Shown here: positions 6,285-8,939 of the stretch, one piece after another
How positions within the stretch are numbered: position 1 is the first letter of the stretch
Layout of the letters: each line of letters begins with the position of its first letter
From: an uncultured Clostridia bacterium
GTDB taxonomy: Bacteria > Bacillota > Clostridia > Oscillospirales > Ruminococcaceae
Direction of reading: 5' to 3'
DNA length: 8,939 nt
Assembly: GCA_947624425.1 (NCBI GenBank)
Contig: CANQKG010000046.1
Coordinates: forward strand, 1 to 8,939
Notes under the pieces: generated by a model
Seen by the model: the letters and a program-made list of their open reading frames with translations, nothing else
The model's database searches: none
Told to the model about the DNA's origin: nothing
Program-made: the position numbers and the translations under genes

Positions 6285-6926
6285 ATGCAGAAAAAATCTT
6301 TTTCCTGGGGCGTTATCATTGTCATGTTCTTTGTGTTTTTCCCGGTCGGCATTTGGATGTTAGTCAAAAAGATGACCGATGAGAAATTCAATTACATCAA
6401 AAACGGGAAATCCCTGCGGGTTTTGGCTTGGGTATTGATCGGATTTGCGGCGATTTATCTGATCATGGGGATCACCGGGGAGTTTAAGACCATTAACGGC
6501 TCCAGCGCGGCAGGCGGCGTGATCATGATGATCCTGATTTTCGGCGGCAGCGGAGCCTTTACCTTCTATAAGGCAAATTCCTATATCAGGAAAGGCACAA
6601 AATATCAAAGATACATTTCGATCATCAACAGCAGTCATGACAGATTGATCGACCGTATTGCCGCCGCCTATCCAACCTCCTTTGAACAGGCGGCAAAGGA
6701 TCTGCAGTCTATGCTGGATGACGGATATTTCACAAATGCTTATGTGGATCTAAACCGCAGAGAACTGATCATGCCGAAAACAGCAGCAGTCAATATCGTG
6801 GTCAACCAACCGGCTGTGGCTGCAAATCCGCAAACGAAAAGCGTCAAATGCAAAAACTGCGGTGCAACCAATACGGTCGTGCCGGGCGCAGCCAACGAAT
6901 GTGAATATTGCGGTTCGCCGCTGTAA
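6285..6926 (+). CDS. Membrane protein with winged-helix-like module and zinc ribbon
   Basis: The 213-aa protein has three predicted TM helices (about 8-28, 46-64 and 76-94). They are followed by a cytosolic module (about 108-163) with the pattern RYISIIN, DRIAAAYP, AAKDLQSMLDDGYF and AYVDLNRRELIM. Comparable modules, resembling a winged-helix or PCI-like fold, occur in Firmicutes membrane proteins near XpaC/TelA-type genes; this assignment is by pattern only. A single C-terminal zinc ribbon (C189/C192 and C206/C209) ends CEYCGSPL. AGAGGG lies seven bases before ATG 6285. The next gene encodes a shorter relative with the same module and ribbon. Confidence 0.87.
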   Translation: MQKKSFSWGVIIVMFFVFFPVGIWMLVKKMTDEKFNYIKNGKSLRVLAWVLIGFAAIYLIMGITGEFKTINGSSAAGGVIMMILIFGGSGAFTFYKANSYIRKGTKYQRYISIINSSHDRLIDRIAAAYPTSFEQAAKDLQSMLDDGYFTNAYVDLNRRELIMPKTAAVNIVVNQPAVAANPQTKSVKCKNCGATNTVVPGAANECEYCGSPL

Positions 6927-6928
6927 AG
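6903..6928 (+). repeat. 26-bp direct repeat at the zinc-ribbon end, copy 1
   Basis: The 26 bases from gaatattgcggttcgccg through the stop codon are identical to 7346-7371. The match continues upstream as gaatg with one mismatch (t or c). It encodes the CEYCGSPL tail and includes the first bases after the stop, which points to recent duplication or gene conversion. Confidence 0.9.
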
Positions 6929-6932
6929 GAGG
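6928..6932 (+). promoter_or_regulatory. Ribosome binding site for a TTG start
   Basis: GGAGG, again followed by TG, lies eight bases before TTG 6941. This is the same spacing as at the RHH gene and starts immediately after the previous stop. The next in-frame ATG is at residue 25, after the TM helix, so TTG is preferred. Confidence 0.75.
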
Positions 6933-6940
6933 TGTAAGGC

Positions 6941-7369
6941 TTGTCGTTGACATGGTTCGCGGTTGAAATAATAATCCTGTTTGCAGGCTTGTCTGTCTTT
7001 AGTTTTTATAGCATGAAAAAGAGAAAAAGACAGTCTCAAATATATTCCATAATCGTTGATGCGGACAGTGAAACCGTTTCCCTGCAGCGCATTATGAGCG
7101 CGCTCCAAATGGATTTTGCTGCCGTTTTAAAGGACGTCCGTTCGATGTCTATCAACCTCAACTATCCGTTATTGAAAAATTCTCATATAGACCTAGAGCG
7201 GCAGTTGTTGGTTTTGTCGAAAGAAAGATTGGAAAAGCAGCGCAGAAAAACTTCCAAAATTAACAAAAAACGGCACACTGCCGATCAGACGGCAATCGAG
7301 TGCAAACATTGCGGAGCCAAAAACAAAAAAGGTTCTGTGGAATGCGAATATTGCGGTTCGCCGCTGTAA
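6941..7369 (+). CDS. Small single-TM zinc-ribbon protein, paralogue of 6285-6926
   Basis: The 142-aa protein has one TM helix (about 4-24), then a basic stretch (KKRKRQ), so the rest is probably cytosolic. Residues about 35-92 repeat the module of the previous protein (YSIIVDADSE, ALQMDFAAVLKDVRSM, HIDLERQLLVL). A lysine/arginine-rich linker (95-112) leads to one zinc ribbon (C121/C124, C135/C138) with the same CEYCGSPL ending. Compared with the 213-aa relative it lacks two TM helices. The conserved aspartate of the DGYF/AYVDL part is altered to NLNYPLLKNSHIDL, so the module has diverged while the 3' end is nearly identical in DNA. It starts at TTG, 14 bp after the previous stop. Confidence 0.82.
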   Translation: MSLTWFAVEIIILFAGLSVFSFYSMKKRKRQSQIYSIIVDADSETVSLQRIMSALQMDFAAVLKDVRSMSINLNYPLLKNSHIDLERQLLVLSKERLEKQRRKTSKINKKRHTADQTAIECKHCGAKNKKGSVECEYCGSPL

Positions 7370-7371
7370 AG
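7346..7371 (+). repeat. 26-bp direct repeat at the zinc-ribbon end, copy 2
   Basis: Identical to 6903-6928, covering the last codons, stop and two following bases of the second zinc-ribbon module gene. Confidence 0.9.
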
Positions 7372-7394
7372 AAGCGGATCCATAGACAGATTGT

Positions 7395-7429
7395 AACCTT
7401 GGTGGCAAAGCCGGCAATGCCATAAGGTT
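7395..7429 (+). other. Intergenic hairpin inside the operon
   Basis: aacctt (7395-7400) pairs with aaggtt (7424-7429), and tggca (7403-7407) pairs with tgcca (7418-7422), with a bulged G, one G-T pair and a gccggc-containing loop. No U-run follows, so it is not a normal terminator. It may be an mRNA processing or stability element in the 100-bp gap before the Ltp gene. Confidence 0.45.
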
Positions 7430-7452
7430 CAAAATATCAAGAGAAATCATGC

Positions 7453-7459
7453 AAAGGAG
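7453..7459 (+). promoter_or_regulatory. Ribosome binding site deciding the Ltp protein start
   Basis: AAAGGAG lies ten bases before ATG 7470. The in-frame ATG at 7449 is upstream of this site, and using it would only add seven residues before the zinc ribbon. Confidence 0.75.
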
Positions 7460-7469
7460 AAAAATAAAG

Positions 7470-8417
7470 ATGAAATGCAATCAATGCGGAGAAGAATTTG
7501 TAGGGAAATTCTGCCCGAACTGCGGTGCTCCCGCAGAAGTCGAAGCACCTGCTGCAGAGCAGGAGCCGGTCGTGCCGACCGCTCCCGAGCAGGACGCGCC
7601 GCCCGTGACCGAGCAGGAGCCGGTCGTGCCGACTGCTCCCGAGCAGGATGAGCCGCCCGTGACAGAGCAGGCGCCGGTTATGCCGGCTGCTTCCGCCGAA
7701 GTCAAAAAACCGATTTATAAAAAATGGTGGTTCTGGTTGATCATTGCGGCTGTCGTGATTGGGATTATCGGCAGTATCAGCGGCGAAAAGAACGATGATA
7801 CCGGTTATGAAAGTTCACTTGCGCAAAGCCTCGGTGAGATCGATCCGGACACATCGGCGGCAGAGAGCAAAACAGCCAGTGCAGCAGAAAGTAAAATCGA
7901 GAGCATTAAAGTCACGGTTGCCGACTTCAGCACAATGAGCAGAGAGGACATCGAAAATTGGGCAGCAGCCAACAACGTGACCGTTTCGTTCAGCGAAGAT
8001 TACTCGGATTCGGTTGCTGCAGGTTCTGTGGTCAGCCAAAGCAAAACGGCAAATGAAACGGTAACAGAGGGTACAACGATCAGGGTTGTGATCTCCAAAG
8101 GGGCGAAGCCTTCTGTCGAATATCAAAATGCGTTAAAACAGGCGGAAAGATATTCCGACATGATGCACATGTCCAAAAAGGCGATCTATGATCAGCTGAC
8201 CTCCGAGTATGGCGGTCAATTTGCCGCCGATGCAGCACAGTATGCGATCGATAATTTGAAGGCGGATTATAAGAAAAACGCACTGGAATCGGCTAAGACT
8301 TATCAAAGCGCGATGAGTATGTCCAAGAGCGCGATTTATGATCAGCTGACCTCCGAATACGGCGGTCAATTTACTGCCGAGGAAGCGCAATACGCGGTTG
8401 ACCATTTAGATGACTGA
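7470..8417 (+). CDS. Zinc-ribbon, TM, PASTA-like and double Ltp-domain protein
   Basis: The 315-aa protein is modular. A zinc ribbon (C3/C6, C15/C18) is followed by a proline/glutamate-rich linker with an 18-residue tandem repeat (30-73). A TM helix (about 86-104) comes after a KKWWFW-type boundary. A PASTA-like domain lies at about 146-211. Two Ltp-family domains at about 218-264 and 269-314 share AIYDQLTSEYGGQF exactly. The Ltp family is named after the lipoprotein of Streptococcus thermophilus phage TP-J34, which blocks DNA injection by superinfecting phage. Here the lipobox is replaced by a TM anchor. The basic residues before the TM suggest the ribbon is cytosolic and the PASTA and Ltp parts are outside. 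It is the last gene of the operon. Anti-phage function is inferred from the family; Ltp domains are also common in non-phage surface proteins. Confidence 0.9.
   Translation: MKCNQCGEEFVGKFCPNCGAPAEVEAPAAEQEPVVPTAPEQDAPPVTEQEPVVPTAPEQDEPPVTEQAPVMPAASAEVKKPIYKKWWFWLIIAAVVIGIIGSISGEKNDDTGYESSLAQSLGEIDPDTSAAESKTASAAESKIESIKVTVADFSTMSREDIENWAAANNVTVSFSEDYSDSVAAGSVVSQSKTANETVTEGTTIRVVISKGAKPSVEYQNALKQAERYSDMMHMSKKAIYDQLTSEYGGQFAADAAQYAIDNLKADYKKNALESAKTYQSAMSMSKSAIYDQLTSEYGGQFTAEEAQYAVDHLDD
7557..7685 (+). repeat. 54-bp in-frame tandem repeat in the Ltp protein linker
   Basis: Units at 7557-7610 and 7611-7664 are nearly identical, and a partial third begins at 7665. Each encodes EQEPVVPTAPEQDxPPVT. 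The unit is GC-rich and slippage-prone, so its copy number may vary between strains. Confidence 0.9.
8181..8372 (+). repeat. 150-bp spaced internal repeat of the Ltp domain
   Basis: 8181-8222 and 8331-8372 match over 42 bases with three silent differences. They encode the same AIYDQLTSEYGGQF motif in the two Ltp domains, a sign of in-gene duplication. Confidence 0.85.
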
Positions 8418-8455
8418 TCAAACAAATTTTACATCCTGACAGGCATTGGCTGATA

Positions 8456-8494
8456 AACATGCACCCAAAAGTGAAACACTTTTGGGTGCATGTT
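8456..8494 (+). terminator. Long perfect hairpin ending the seven-gene operon
   Basis: aacatgcacccaaaagtg (8456-8473) pairs with 8477-8494 over 18 bp around loop aaa. It lies 38 bp after the last stop. The T-run after it is poor on the plus strand (only gttcg), so it may be a weak terminator, a transcript-end stabiliser or a regulatory palindrome. The stem itself is certain. Confidence 0.65.
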
Positions 8495-8512
8495 CGATAT
8501 TTCACGGCGGGG

Positions 8513-8541
8513 TTGTGTTTTTGATCGATATGGTTTAGAAT
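8513..8541 (+). promoter_or_regulatory. Candidate promoter for the macro-domain gene
   Basis: TTGTGT (8513-8518), a 17-bp spacer and TAGAAT (8536-8541, five of six) precede the macro gene by about 80 bp. The -35 is weak. It lies just after the hairpin closing the previous operon, which supports an independent transcript. Confidence 0.45.
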
Positions 8542-8623
8542 GATCATAGAAGCGGGCGAAAGATCAGTTTATCTGTCGATTACGGCGTTCGCTTTTCTTT
8601 TCACTTCAAAGGAGATGACCGAT

Positions 8624-8939
8624 ATGCCGCTTCAAATCATCCGAAACGATATTACACAAGTCGCCTGCGACGCCATCGTCAACGCGGCGAACGCCACCCT
8701 GCTTGGCGGCGGCGGCGTGGACGGCGCGATTCATAAGGCAGCCGGAAGAGGGCTGCTGCTCGAGTGCATGAAGCTCGGCGGCTGCAAAACCGGGCAGGCG
8801 AAAATCACCGGCGGGCATAAACTGCCCTGCAAATATGTGATCCATACCGTCGGTCCCAAATGGAAGGGCGGGCAGAACGGTGAACGGGAGTTGCTCGAAA
8901 GCTGCTACCGGGAGTCGCTGCGCCTTGCGCTTTCGCACG
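8624..8939 (+). CDS. Macro-domain protein (ADP-ribose binding/hydrolase), N-terminal part
   Basis: The first 105 residues are visible and the gene continues past the window. It matches MacroD/YmdB-type macro domains, which bind ADP-ribose and commonly remove O-acetyl or protein-linked ADP-ribose. The ADP-ribose contact Asp9 (RNDIT), the IVNAANATLLGGGGVDGAIH signature with Asn20, Asn23, Asp33 and His37, and the later HTVGPKW segment are all visible. The start is ATG 8624, with AAAGGAG nine bases upstream. The in-frame ATG at 8615 lies too close to that site. Its composition is much more GC-rich than the preceding operon, so it probably belongs to the host core rather than that block. Confidence 0.9.
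   Translation, partial: MPLQIIRNDITQVACDAIVNAANATLLGGGGVDGAIHKAAGRGLLLECMKLGGCKTGQAKITGGHKLPCKYVIHTVGPKWKGGQNGERELLESCYRESLRLALSH

Noticed and set aside
7481..7705. Minus-strand frame with a repeated GTTGSCSVTGG pattern
   Set aside because: It mirrors the 54-bp tandem repeat of the Ltp gene and has no own start signals.
8606..8938. Minus-strand open frame of 110 codons at the window end
   Set aside because: The plus strand encodes a clear macro domain with a good ribosome binding site over the same bases.

Overview
The window looks like a chromosomal segment of a low-to-moderate GC Gram-positive bacterium, most likely a Clostridia/Oscillospirales-type gut organism. The grounds are an rRNA tail followed by a tRNA, strong AGGAGG-like ribosome binding sites, two apparent TTG starts, a FlaR-type nucleotide kinase, a YdjI-type SPFH protein and Ltp-family domains. 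This is inferred from gene content; no species-specific marker was recognised.

Region 1 (1-650) is the 3' end of an rRNA operon: the last bases of 23S rRNA, a complete 5S rRNA, a spacer hairpin and tRNA-Asn(GTT), then a rho-independent terminator. A gene-free stretch of about 390 bp follows. It carries a perfect 31-bp direct repeat and several strong hairpins that reuse the terminator sequence.

Region 2 (650-3064) is a two-gene operon. The first gene encodes an unusual three-part protein: an ASCH-like domain, a dephospho-CoA-kinase-like P-loop domain and a FlaR-type P-loop kinase. It overlaps a carbon-nitrogen hydrolase by 14 bp, and an 18-bp-stem terminator ends the unit. Base composition shifts sharply inside the fusion gene, from AT-richer to GC-rich.

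Region 3 (3138-8494) is the most interesting part: a compact, co-directional seven-gene block with one strong promoter and a long closing hairpin. In order it encodes a 67-aa ribbon-helix-helix (RHH) regulator; a 4-TM protein; a YdjI-type SPFH protein with five C-terminal zinc ribbons; a second 4-TM protein that looks like a divergent paralogue of the first; two membrane proteins sharing a small helical (winged-helix-like) module and a C-terminal zinc ribbon; and a zinc ribbon/TM/PASTA-like/double-Ltp protein. Four of the seven proteins carry zinc ribbons (eight in total) and five have predicted TM segments. The SPFH protein has no obvious TM helix but belongs to a membrane-scaffold family. 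The parts suggest a membrane-associated scaffold with cytoplasmic zinc-ribbon adaptors and an outward-facing Ltp effector, possibly for envelope stress or phage superinfection exclusion. An RHH-size palindrome overlapping the -10 box suggests autoregulation. This function is inferred from domain families and is not shown by the sequence.

Region 4 (8495-8939) holds a candidate promoter and the start of a GC-rich macro-domain (ADP-ribose-binding or hydrolase) gene that runs off the window.
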